64,000 bases of DNA from Tipula vernalis (Eukaryota; Arthropoda; Insecta; Diptera; Tipulidae). The stretch is from contig OY282559.1 in NCBI GenBank assembly GCA_958295665.1, positions 246,632,764 through 246,696,763 on the forward strand, written 5' to 3'. The translations under genes and the position numbers were made by a program. Positions 54,938 through 64,000 of the stretch are shown in pieces (the first letter of the stretch is position 1; each line of letters begins with the position of its first letter). The notes below the pieces were generated by a model, which was not told the origin of the DNA, searched no databases, and saw nothing but the letters and a program-made list of their open reading frames with translations.

Positions 54938-57189
54938 TTCGGAATTGGTGTAATTGAACTTTATTAAAAATTATTAAATAATACCATACCGAGTTGTTGT
55001 TAAATTATGAATTACTTTATGATAACATTACAATAAAACGCTCAGCACAACGATGGTCACTTTAATACAGATGATTTCACTGTTGTTCTAACTTAATTTT
55101 GTTTAGTGAAAATATGTAACTGATCAGTACGACTAATAACACAAAATTATAGTAAATTTTCCAAATACTTGGAAACTTTGCAAAAAAGATTACGTTAATA
55201 ATGCATTTTTTAAAGAAATCTTGGAAAAAATAAAGATTTTCACATATTTTGATGTCCGTTTTGCTCCGTCACCCATCAGTTTTCCCCAAAACCCCAATTT
55301 TAGGGGTCTAAATTGCCCAAGAAAATACCAAAGTCTATTATTTGTACCGTTTACTACAGATATATCGTTTCCGAAGTATTTTTAACCGCAAAAAAGGATT
55401 TCGTAGTCCAAATTTACTTGTGACACTTCAGTAACCCAAAAAAAATCCCATCTTTAGGTCAATATGGCCAAAAGCATTCCAAAGTAATTTACCTTTCTCT
55501 ATTGATTACTAATGGCTTTTGACTAAACCATTGTTAGAAAGTCCGACAAAGAAACTCATACTAAAACCCAGACGCACAACTTACACTGAAACTCAGACAA
55601 TCAAACTGTTGCTCAAACCGAAACGCAAAACTCACACTTGAACTATAACAAGCAAACTGAAATTCAAAGAGTATAAGTTACAAATAGAAGACAAATAAAA
55701 AAAATTACTGGCAATAGGAAAGTGAAACTTAACTAAGAAAGTTTAGCCGAAACGAGTTCCCCAGAACTTACTGCAGTTTGAGTTTGTCTGCTCAAGATTA
55801 AGTTACAGTTTTTTGCTTTTCATCAACTTTTTGTTCATTGACCTATCAAGAGCGTTCATGTAAAGTTTTATTGATGTCGTACTCTCTTGTCCTCGAATGA
55901 CCTATGAAGTGGATTTCTACGTCTTTTTTTCAGATTTGTTTCTTCATCTCTCTTGAGCATCCAACAACAGTCCGGTAACATGTTAACATGCTCGATTGAC
56001 AAATGTCAAAATAATTATAATTTTGGTTTTCTTATTGTGAAATATAAGAAATATTTAAAGCGCTTTTTAATTTATTTTTGAAATTTTTACTACTTTAATA
56101 ATGTTTCGCTTAAAAAATGTATTTATTGGAAAAATTCGGTTGAACGACAAATGCACACGGAAACATTCAATTATGTTACGACTAATGAAGTTGGCATCAA
56201 TTTGTGGTTTATGTGCTTATAGGCGGCTCCACACGATATGAAAATTAACCGATGTATTCGTACATAATTATTTGATGTAAGAATTAAAATGGAAAGATAA
56301 CGAAGACATTTTTTTCATACCACCAATCTGTGACAAATAGGTTATTTAATAGATTTCATCGGCCGATCCATTCGACGTTTTCATCGCCTTAACTCAGAGT
56401 TTTCATCATCTAATCGTACTGCGAAAATAATCTTTGATGCACTTTAATTTATTTTACTCGCAAGTGTTACTATAACAAACTGTCACCAAAGGTGACTCAT
56501 CCTACCTGTTTGTTGTAGCGAACCCCAAAATAACATTTTTTTTTTATATGTGTACGACGCATTTAAATTATAGGTAGATATTCTTGCCCAGACGAGGAAA
56601 TTACATCTATGAGCTCGGCCTAAAATTGAGGTCAATGAAATATTATTTCCTCCTCGCAGCACTCTTTTGCGGCAGCACAAAGTTACACACACAATAAACC
56701 AAAACAAAAGCAGAAAAATTAATAGAAAAGTATTTTCCCATTTTCTATTTACATTCTCTTTTTATTTTTAAATTTTTCGTTTTTAATTTTAGAATTTTTT
56801 TTATTTTTATTTAAAAAAAAAATGTTTTATTTATTTATTTTAAAACACGTACGAGTAGCTACATACATAAATAAAGAAATATACAAAGCGGCATAGTGAT
56901 ATGAAAAATATTTCCAAACTGTTGAGAAAAATCAGAATACTCATTGTTGGTCTATTGATGACGTATGAATTTAAACAAAATCCTAATTTTATAAACTTCT
57001 TGCGGGTTAGTTAATAGTGTAATCTATAGCACATACAATATTGGTGCACGTAACTCGTCACAGTAACCCAAAGTAAGTATGGATTTCTATTATTGTAATT
57101 TATATTTAAAATCAACATTTTATATAAATTGTAGTTATTTTAATAAAACTTTTGTCATTTTTCTATAAGTTTCGCACTAGCTTCCAAGT
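54938..57189. other. AT-rich stretch with no recognisable gene
   Basis: A diverged pair of related segments lies at about 55278-55340 and 55440-55500 (both with CCCAATTTTAGG/CCCATCTTTAGG, then GCCCAAGAAAATACCAAAG/GGCCAAAAGCATTCCAAAG). A CA-rich stretch at 55545-55650 has loose repeats of ACTCA and AAACT. Otherwise nothing. Confidence 0.45.
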
Positions 57190-58270
57190 TTATTTTGAAG
57201 TTGTGTTACGTCTTCGGTTGTTATTGATATGATCACTAGAGCAGCTCAGCCCGAATTCAGTTTGGGGGGCATGTAGATATAAGGCCTGTACCCAACTGCA
57301 ACTCATTTCAGCAGCCAAGTTGCCCAGGCTACTCCTCAAACTGGTTGCAGTTTGGCACAAGTCCGCACCAGGCCACCGTAATACCCCTATCCGATCACCC
57401 TTCGTACCGCACGTTACCGTGAACAGCACCCTTGAAGGAGTGATGGACGAACTAAGCTTCGGTGGAGCCTCCTACCGTAAACAGAATTTTTCCAAAATCG
57501 ACATCACGCGGCTTGGTACCTGACTAGGACAGTCTCTGGGGGTGGGGATAAGTAATGTCGTCCTGGATTTTTTTTTTTTTTTTTTAAATAAGCCGCTGAT
57601 TCCTTCCTTAATTTAACCACCGGTCCATGACACTCACCTTCACTACACACACACACTTTCACTACAACACTAAATCACTCCCTGAAATAATAGATTAAAC
57701 ACGCATAATTTTTTTGTAGAACATTATAACAATCCTTTATTTAATCTTGATTACAATAGTTGATTTAGTTGGTGTAAGCGGTTAGACGAGGCGTAGCAGG
57801 CGGAAAAAAAATTATTCCCACTCGCTCGAAGCACCCACTAACTCGTAAAAACCTATAGTGGTACGCGTTGTATAGTATTGAGGATCCGCGGGCGAAGAGC
57901 TCTACTACCGGAACCACTGAAATGAAAACAAAATTAACGAGCACAAAGAAAATTATATACATTCGCCACACAAGACGACAAATAGCTTTCAAGGTTAGTG
58001 GCTGCTTACCGATGATTCCCCCCCAATACTTACGCCTCCTACGCTCCGTTGCCGCATAAATTCCCAAAACTGGAACGCTGCATACCGTCGCTGGAACCCG
58101 CAATCCACAATTGTAACTCGATCAGCGCAAGCACGTGCCGTCCTTGTGGAAATGAACCGTTAATCCTGTTGATCGTCGATGGTAACTGAACGGCACTGAA
58201 TTTACCGTTTTTTCTTTTCCGTTTCGCTACTAATTCAAGCAGTTTGATGCGGTCAATCAATTAAGTAAAA
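57190..58270. other. GC-richer block with a T-tract, unidentified
   Basis: 57230-57560 and 57750-58260 are clearly GC-richer than the surroundings, and frames on both strands are open (for example 57320-57523 + and 57765-58103 -) without any motif I recognise. Between them, a run of about 20 T at 57570-57589 (poly-A on the minus strand) follows GTCGTCCTGGA. On the minus strand, AATAAAGGATTGTTATAATG near 57730 could be a poly(A) signal. This may be a retroposed or LTR-derived sequence; I cannot support more. Confidence 0.35.
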
Positions 58271-59683
58271 CAAAATTTCACTTTCCATATGAATTAAATA
58301 TTTTACCTATTATCGTATGATTTCAGAACAATATTAATGGCTAAATAATTTTATTAAAATTGCACGACTAAAAGTTTTCTAATTCCAAACAATTATGATT
58401 AAATTAAACTTTTATTTTATTTTTAATTTGAGGAATACCCGATTTGTTGACCGTTCGATCTGGTTTCGTTTGCGGTTTTCTTCCTTTTTTTTCTTTCTTA
58501 ATATTTGTGAATAATATGTATGTATATCTGTCGACAAGTTTTTTTTTCTTTTATTTGCTTTTGCTTTCTTTTCGGTATTTCTCAATAATTTTAAACTTTT
58601 TTATTTTTTATTTTTTTTTCCATCTAAAATGACACTTGGCCATCATTTATATAGCCTTTTTGTCTTTTTGTTGGGTTTTAGCGCCTCTATCCATCACCAC
58701 CTCATACTAACGAACAAGCACGCAACCAAAAAAAATTATATTTGCCGTCTTACTATGGAAGTTTTACACCAACAATGCCGTGTATTTTTACTCCGGTATG
58801 AATAGTCTCAAACCAAGTTTTTGTCGGTATAGCATTATTCTAGCAACAATTCCGAATTTTTTCTTCTTTTCTTTGTTTTTTGTTTTCATTTAATTTTTAA
58901 TGTCAATTGACAAACGTAAAAAGAAAATTATTTTGAGTTTTTATTTTGATACCAATAACTATTCTAGTGACCAAAGTAAGACGCCAATTACTACCAACTA
59001 CAAACCTACTAAATAAAATAAAACAAAACATATAAAGAAACACCACCATCTGGCGGTCGTTATTTTTCCTGTTTTGGTTGGTGTTGTGACAGGTAAATAA
59101 AAATTTATATTTTTTTCTTTAGTTTTATTTTCAATTTTAATTTTAATTCTAATTCTTTTTATTTTTTTTAGAAATTATGAGGACACAAAAAAAAATTAGA
59201 TTGAGAAGCCAAGTCAGATAAGTATAAATAAAAAAATAAGAAACAAAATTCTTTGTGTAAAGTTTTTGGTGATCTTGTTTCTTTTTTAGGTTAGAATCAG
59301 ATGGAACTTCGTAACATCGTGGGGAAAACCCATACCCTGAGTGTCTCATCTAGCCAGGCTAATTCTACAATGCGGGCTACCTATACTGATTTCTACTGCC
59401 ACTTGGAAAACGCCTAACGTCCTGACTAGTCTGCTAATTCCGGAACGAAACAAACAAAACAAAACAAATATATATGATGAATAAAATCCAATCACTTATG
59501 GATTTCTTGTTTCAAAGGTATGCTGTGCCATTAGTAACACAACGTGGAGACGCCCCACGCCCTGTTTAGTCTCATGTACAGGCATTATCACTTGTGACAC
59601 TTATTCCTATAATGATTAAATAAATATTTAAATCGAATCTGAGATACTGAGCAATTAAGAACTGAGCTAGTTGATTAAAATTA
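58271..59683. other. AT-rich stretch downstream of the gypsy pol; presumed 3' non-coding part
   Basis: No ORF with a motif. The first few hundred bases downstream (59340-59683) are moderately GC-rich and may include the gypsy 3' region, but I could not match them to sequence upstream of 63500, so no LTR pair is claimed. Confidence 0.4.
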
Positions 59684-60985
59684 CTAAACCCGAATATCAT
59701 GAGCATGATAAATACCTAAAATTTTACCTGATGGATCCTCTAGGCGGTATGCTACTTCACCAATACGTTCAATTATTTTGGCTGGAATAAACTGTGGTGC
59801 TAATTTTGCGGAAAATTTGCGCACCGCGTTGCTTTGTACGTAAGTACGTACGAAGACATTTTGACCGGTATGAAATTCTCGCGAGCTACTTCTAGTGTTA
59901 TACTGCCTTTCCCCTTTTAAATGAGCTTCTCGAAGGTGACGTAATACTGTATCTCTAATGTTATCTTGACGTACTGATCGATTCTGCACACTGGCTTCAC
60001 TATTTTCGTCGCAACTCAACAATTTCCGTAATTCATACTCGGAACCATGACCAATGTGGTGCTGACCGAAAACCAGGAAATGCGGAGAAAATGACGTTGC
60101 CGAATGAATCACGTTCCGCATAGTCGCTTCCACTTCCGATAAATGACAATCCCAGTCGGTATGATTCTCCCCTACGTAAGCTCTAATCGAGGACAAGACG
60201 GTTCTGTTAACTCGTTCGGCGGCGTTGCTCTGTGGCGAATGATACGGTGTACGGCAGTGTTGAACTCCATATTTGGATAATAAGTGACGAAAGGTCAATG
60301 ATAGGAATTGTTGTCCATTATCAGTGCGTACTGTTTCCGGAACAGAATAGGTCTGAAAAATTTCTTTCTCTACAAAAGAACACATTGAAGCCGTAGATGC
60401 TTCCTTGAATGCCTTCAAGAACACAAATTTTGAGTAGTGGTCTAACACAACTAGTATGTGCGTATTGTGATTTTTGGAACGTGGAAATGGCCCAAGAAAA
60501 TCTATATATAAATATTGAAATGGCCTGATCGTCTCAACTGCTTGTCCCATTGGCGGCCGTAGTGCTATGTTAAAGGGTTTTACCATTTTGCATGTGGCAC
60601 AATTTCGTACGAATGTTCTAACATCCTTGGATATTCCAGGCCAGTAAAAATGACGTTGTAATCGTTCTAACGTTTTAGTCATGCCCATGTGACTTGCTGA
60701 TGGTGGTGAGTGCGCTAACTGAATTAATGAAGTCTTTAAACCCGTAAGTATAAACAGTTTCCACGGTGATAAATCCGTATTTTCGTAACGGTGTCCATAC
60801 GATGGTCGGACCAATAATTTTCCATCTTTGATTTTAACGTCCGGAGAGCGAGTGGGATTATTCATTACATCCTGAATCCGTGCTAAATATTCTGGTTCAA
60901 GAAACTCAGGTGACATTAAATCTACGCATAACGTATCATCAATACTGGAATCAGGAATTCTATTGATTAGGGCAACACAATGCAT
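59684..60985 (-). pseudogene. gypsy integrase segment of pol, separated by a frameshift
   Basis: 433 open codons. NVGPDALSRMHCVAL at the start is the end of the RNase H-integrase connection. An HHCC zinc domain follows (LAHSPPSASHMGMTK, FVRNCATCKMVKP), then the D,D-35-E core: YLYIDFLGPFP, TVRTDNGQQFLS, HSPQSNAAERVNRTV. The C-terminal part (FHTGQNVFVR, AKLAPQFIPAKIIERIGEV) is the usual GPF/GPY-like tail, ending YHAHDIRV. The frame differs from that of the RT segment, and the connection is shortened, so this segment would not be made as part of Pol. The integrase itself looks undamaged. Confidence 0.85.
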
Positions 60986-61154
60986 GCGTGATAGTGCGTC
61001 CGGCCCAACATTAACGTTTTAAGCTCCATCTCGCTAAGCGTCCCGACAAGTCACTCAAATTCATGAGCCATTGGAGGCTTGCATGGTCAGTGATAATTGA
61101 GAATTCAAAGCCTTCTACATACGCTCTGAAACGCTTAACACACAAAACCGCCGC

Positions 61155-62981
61155 TTAGCACTCTAACTCCGTAATGCTATATTTACGCTGTGCAGGATTT
61201 AATTTATGGGAGTAGAATGCGATGGGATGTTCTTCCCCATCTCTAATTTGGTATAGTACACCTCCGACTCCTGTTGTTGACGCATCTACCTGAATGAAGA
61301 ACGGTTGAGTGTAGTACGCGTGTACCAGAACTGGTGCCGTGGTTAGTGCCGTTTTAAGTTGTTGGAACGCGAGTTCCGCCTTCGGATTCCATTCAAGCTT
61401 CACCTTCTTTTTCAGCAAGTCCGTCAAGGGGGCTGTGGCTGTAGAATATCCAGCAATGAATCGTTGATACCAACCACACATGCCTAAAAACCGACGAAGT
61501 TGGCGAGTTGTGGTAGGTGTGGGAAAATTCGTGATGGCATCAATTTTGTCGGGATTGACCTTAATACATCCTTCGCCGATGAGATATCCCAGATATTTGA
61601 CCTGACGGAGAACAAAATGGCTTTTCTCAACGTTAATAGTTAAGTTGGCCCACCGCAACCGCTCCGCAACGAGCCGGAGAAGTGCAAGGTGTTCCTCAAA
61701 TGTTCTAGACGTAACCAGTAAATCGTCCAGATACACGAAAACCCGGTCGTGGTACTGGTGAGGAATCACCCTGTCCATCAACCGACACATGCTTTGCGGT
61801 GCGTTGCATAACCCAAAAGGCATGACCACGAACTGATACAGAGGCCTACCCGGTACCGTGAATGCTGTTTTGCTTTTAGCATCACTGTCGAGTGGAATTT
61901 GCCAAAAGGCGTCTTTCAAATCCAAGCTCGATATGAAAGTTGTGTTTTCCAAACGAATCAGAAGGCCGTTGATCAACGGTAACGGATAGGCATCTTTCAC
62001 AGTCGCGTCATTTACCCTTCGGGCATCTAGACACAACCGAACCTTCCCATTTGACTTTTTCACCAAAGTAACCGGTGAACACCAGGGACTTTCACTCTCC
62101 TCAATCACGCCGAGCTCTATCATGCGGTCCAACTCATCATAGAGCTGTTTTTGAACTGCTGGTGAAACCGCATAATGTCGCTGTTTGATCGGTGTGACCG
62201 TCCCTGTATCAATTTTGTGGGATATTACGTTGGTGCGGCCCAATCCCATCTTCGTGAAAGAGGGGAATAGACGAATCACGTCCGACAATGCACTACTCTG
62301 CTCCTCAGACAGGTCGTGTGTTATGGATGCATTTCCTGAAGCGGTATTTACTATTTTAGAAGCATTGGAGGTGATCTCAGAAATGTTGACCTCTATACCA
62401 AATATATGAAAGAAATCCATCCCCAAATATAGTTCTTGGGCTAGATTCGGAGCCAGAAACATATGTATTCGGTGAATTTGATTGTTGAATTCAACGTCAG
62501 CGAGTATATAACCTAATATGGGTTCAGTAGCGCCGTTGGCTGTAGCTAATTTGGACGGGAAACTATGGAATTGCTGACCTAATCCTTTAATAAAAGACTC
62601 ACAACCCTTCCCTAAAACACTAATGTTAGCGCCTGAATCTAACAAGCCCCATTTAGCGACACCATTAATAGTCACTTTGACAAATGGCCTTCCATCCGTG
62701 TGATTTTGTGGACAGGCTTCCTTAATTTCCCGCTTCATCTGTTTCCGACGCTTAAAATATTGGTATGCTCGATTGAACCGAGGTTCCAACCGAATGCATC
62801 GTGAAGGAAAAATTATCTTTTTAAGATGGAGATCGGTTTTTGTTGACGCTGATATAGCTCGGGATCCGTATTGGATGCCGCATCGTCCTTGAGGGTTTGT
62901 GTCGGGTGCGCTGATGGAAGGTGAGATCCCCGGACCTGATTTTCCTTCCGACGTTGGTTTTCCGGATAAGATTTTCGGCAA
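61155..62981 (-). pseudogene. gypsy protease, reverse transcriptase and RNase H segment, premature stop
   Basis: The protease has WGLLDSGANISVLG (active-site Asp) and ELYLGMDFFHIFGI. The reverse transcriptase has SPWCSPVTLVKKSNGKVRLC, LDLKDAFWQIPLD, MPFGLCNAPQSMCRLMD and the catalytic VYLDDLLV. RNase H has FIQVDASTTGVGGVLYQ and SITELEC before a TAA at 61155-61157. After it, the same frame continues AAVLCVKRFRAYVEG, IITDHASLQWLMN, RLARWSLKR and stops, so the TAA is a premature stop within RNase H. A deletion with a frameshift follows at about 61010. The first pol residues overlap gag. Confidence 0.9.
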
Positions 62982-63499
62982 TTAACGCAATCAGGCAAGT
63001 ATGTATTGCTTAATCCGCAACCGAAACAAAACACCTTGCGAGCCTGTCGGCAAAATTTGTACCAGTGATCTGTAGACTGACAATTCCAACACACCTGAGT
63101 ATTGAAGGGTATCTTTTGATTGGGATTCGAATGGAAACTAGCATTATGACGGGAGTAGTTATTATTAATGGCACAAAGCTCCGGTTCGTAATGACGCAGT
63201 GCCCTTGAACCAAATGTATCTTGTGAATGCCTAGTCATGAGCTCGTCTGAAACAGGTGCTGATGTGTCTACCATCGGCCTAATACCAGTAGATTGATGGA
63301 ACTTCTGAGTGCCAGGATTGGTAAAGTGATTTAAAGAATCACTTGATACTGCAGAGACGACAGAATTTTGGGCTCTTTCTGAAAATGCAAATTGGCTACT
63401 GTTATTTGCAATATTAGATTCGTGCGATTCTAATTGATGAACAAGTTTATCTTGAGTAAATAGATTGCCCTCTGGATTTATACCCAGTTCCTTCCACAA
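62813..63499 (-). pseudogene. gypsy gag, nucleocapsid part
   Basis: 228 codons from 63499, frame open slightly further upstream (VEQLWKELGINPEG). Zinc knuckles near residues 133-170: CWNCQSTDHWYKFC (CX2CX4HX4C) and CFGCGLSNTYLPDC, a variant in which the expected His is replaced by Thr. The rest is Ser/Asn-rich. No capsid-like region is recognisable upstream, so gag is short compared with the usual 350-450 residues; either the capsid part is lost or very diverged. The 3' end overlaps pol in the -1 frame. Confidence 0.7.
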
Positions 63500-64000
63500 T
63501 TGTTCTACTCGACAATTGTTCTAGCTACGTTCCATACAAAAAACTATAATTGGTGCTAACTTCATCGCGTGCGACGGGAAACCGACTAGGAATAATAGTG
63601 TAATAGTATTCTACTATTATGCTATTATATATGGACGATGGAAAATCGGTATTACTCACATTTTTTACATATACCACGAAACTTGAACAGTTGAAAATTA
63701 TACATTTGAACAAAATTCTATATACGTTGTTGAATTATGTGAGTTGAGGGATTTTTTGTATTGGTTACTTGATGAACTTTTTCTACTAGGGCACTGATTC
63801 AGGCTTGTAGTACGTTAGTGATGGTTTTGATTTGAATAATAAAGATACAATAATTTAATCAAACAGCTAAGGGTGTCGAATCATTTCAATATAAATTCAA
63901 GAACCAATACAATTTTTGATTTAACGAGAAATTGAACTAAATTACAACATTAAAAAAGTGCTATTATTTTCATAGTAAACCATTGCAATGAATCATCTTT
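63500..64000. other. sequence upstream of the gypsy gag, no feature resolved
   Basis: AT-rich. A direct repeat GAACAATTGT lies just upstream of the gag frame (minus strand, 63500-63525). An LTR or leader may lie here, but I found no matching copy downstream of 59684. Confidence 0.35.

Larger units (their letters stand above)
59684..63499 (-). mobile_element. Ty3/gypsy retrotransposon, gag-pol region
   Basis: The order on the minus strand is gag (62813-63499), protease-RT-RNase H (61155-62981) and integrase (59684-60985). Pol starts in the -1 frame relative to gag and overlaps it, as in many gypsy elements. No env was seen after the integrase. LTRs, primer-binding site and polypurine tract were not identified; the 5' side may run past the window. 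Confidence 0.8.

Noticed and set aside
57570..57589. Poly(A) tail of a LINE on the minus strand
   Set aside because: No reverse transcriptase or ORF1 homology lies upstream on that strand; kept only as an observation.
58444..58632. Small Phe-rich plus-strand frame resembling a membrane protein
   Set aside because: Its Phe and Leu content follows from T-runs; no start context or homology.
59340..59683. 3' LTR of the gypsy element
   Set aside because: No matching sequence found in 63500-64000, so an LTR call is unsupported.

Overview
This 64 kb window looks like a transposon graveyard in an AT-rich animal genome, most likely an insect. The grounds are the mix of families: hAT, PIF/Harbinger, Sola-like, CACTA-like, mariner, pogo, I/LOA-type and Jockey-type LINEs, BEL/Pao and Ty3/gypsy. 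Coding blocks carry eukaryotic GT..AG introns. There are no bacterial operons, rRNA, tRNA or CRISPR arrays, and I could not identify any ordinary host gene. Two short GC-richer blocks ending in perfect splice-donor sequences (near 2056 and 21612) are the only hints of host exons.

Layout. 1-1335: 3' end of a decayed hAT element. 1336-5826: AT-rich, no gene. 5.8-20.8 kb: a nested cluster. A PIF/Harbinger element with long inverted ends (about 5814-14849) carries an intact 3-exon transposase and a convergent Myb/MADF-like second gene with one stop codon. Its left end is split by two hAT insertions, each with an almost perfect 8-bp target duplication: a non-autonomous one (5827-8858) and a nearly intact autonomous one (8960-11982, one stop codon). 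Abutting it is a decayed ZBED-type hAT (14846-20765), itself split by a Sola-like DDD transposon (about 16440-19536).

22.6-35.0 kb: the most interesting unit. It is a two-gene DNA transposon with an uninterrupted 802-codon transposase (C2H2 finger, CACTA/CMC-like core) and, 146 bp upstream on the same strand, an 8-exon accessory gene resembling the SAMD3-like proteins of animal genomes. The accessory exons join in frame to 584 codons, but the last exon is split by a full-length LINE (25936-31560) with a 13-bp target duplication, a (TAA)n tail and two open ORFs. The LINE is probably the youngest insertion in the window.

35-64 kb: older debris. It holds a second ZBED-hAT relic, a dispersed repeat family in three copies, a pogo relic, BEL/Pao gag-pro debris, a decayed CR1/Jockey-type LINE with both ORFs, a deleted mariner with its terminal repeats, a cluster of short repeats (52.5-52.7 kb), a Jockey LINE relic, a Tc1/mariner-like relic and a Ty3/gypsy gag-pol (59.7-63.5 kb) with one stop and one frameshift. 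Between these I see only AT-rich sequence. Family names come from motif recognition by eye; no database search was run.
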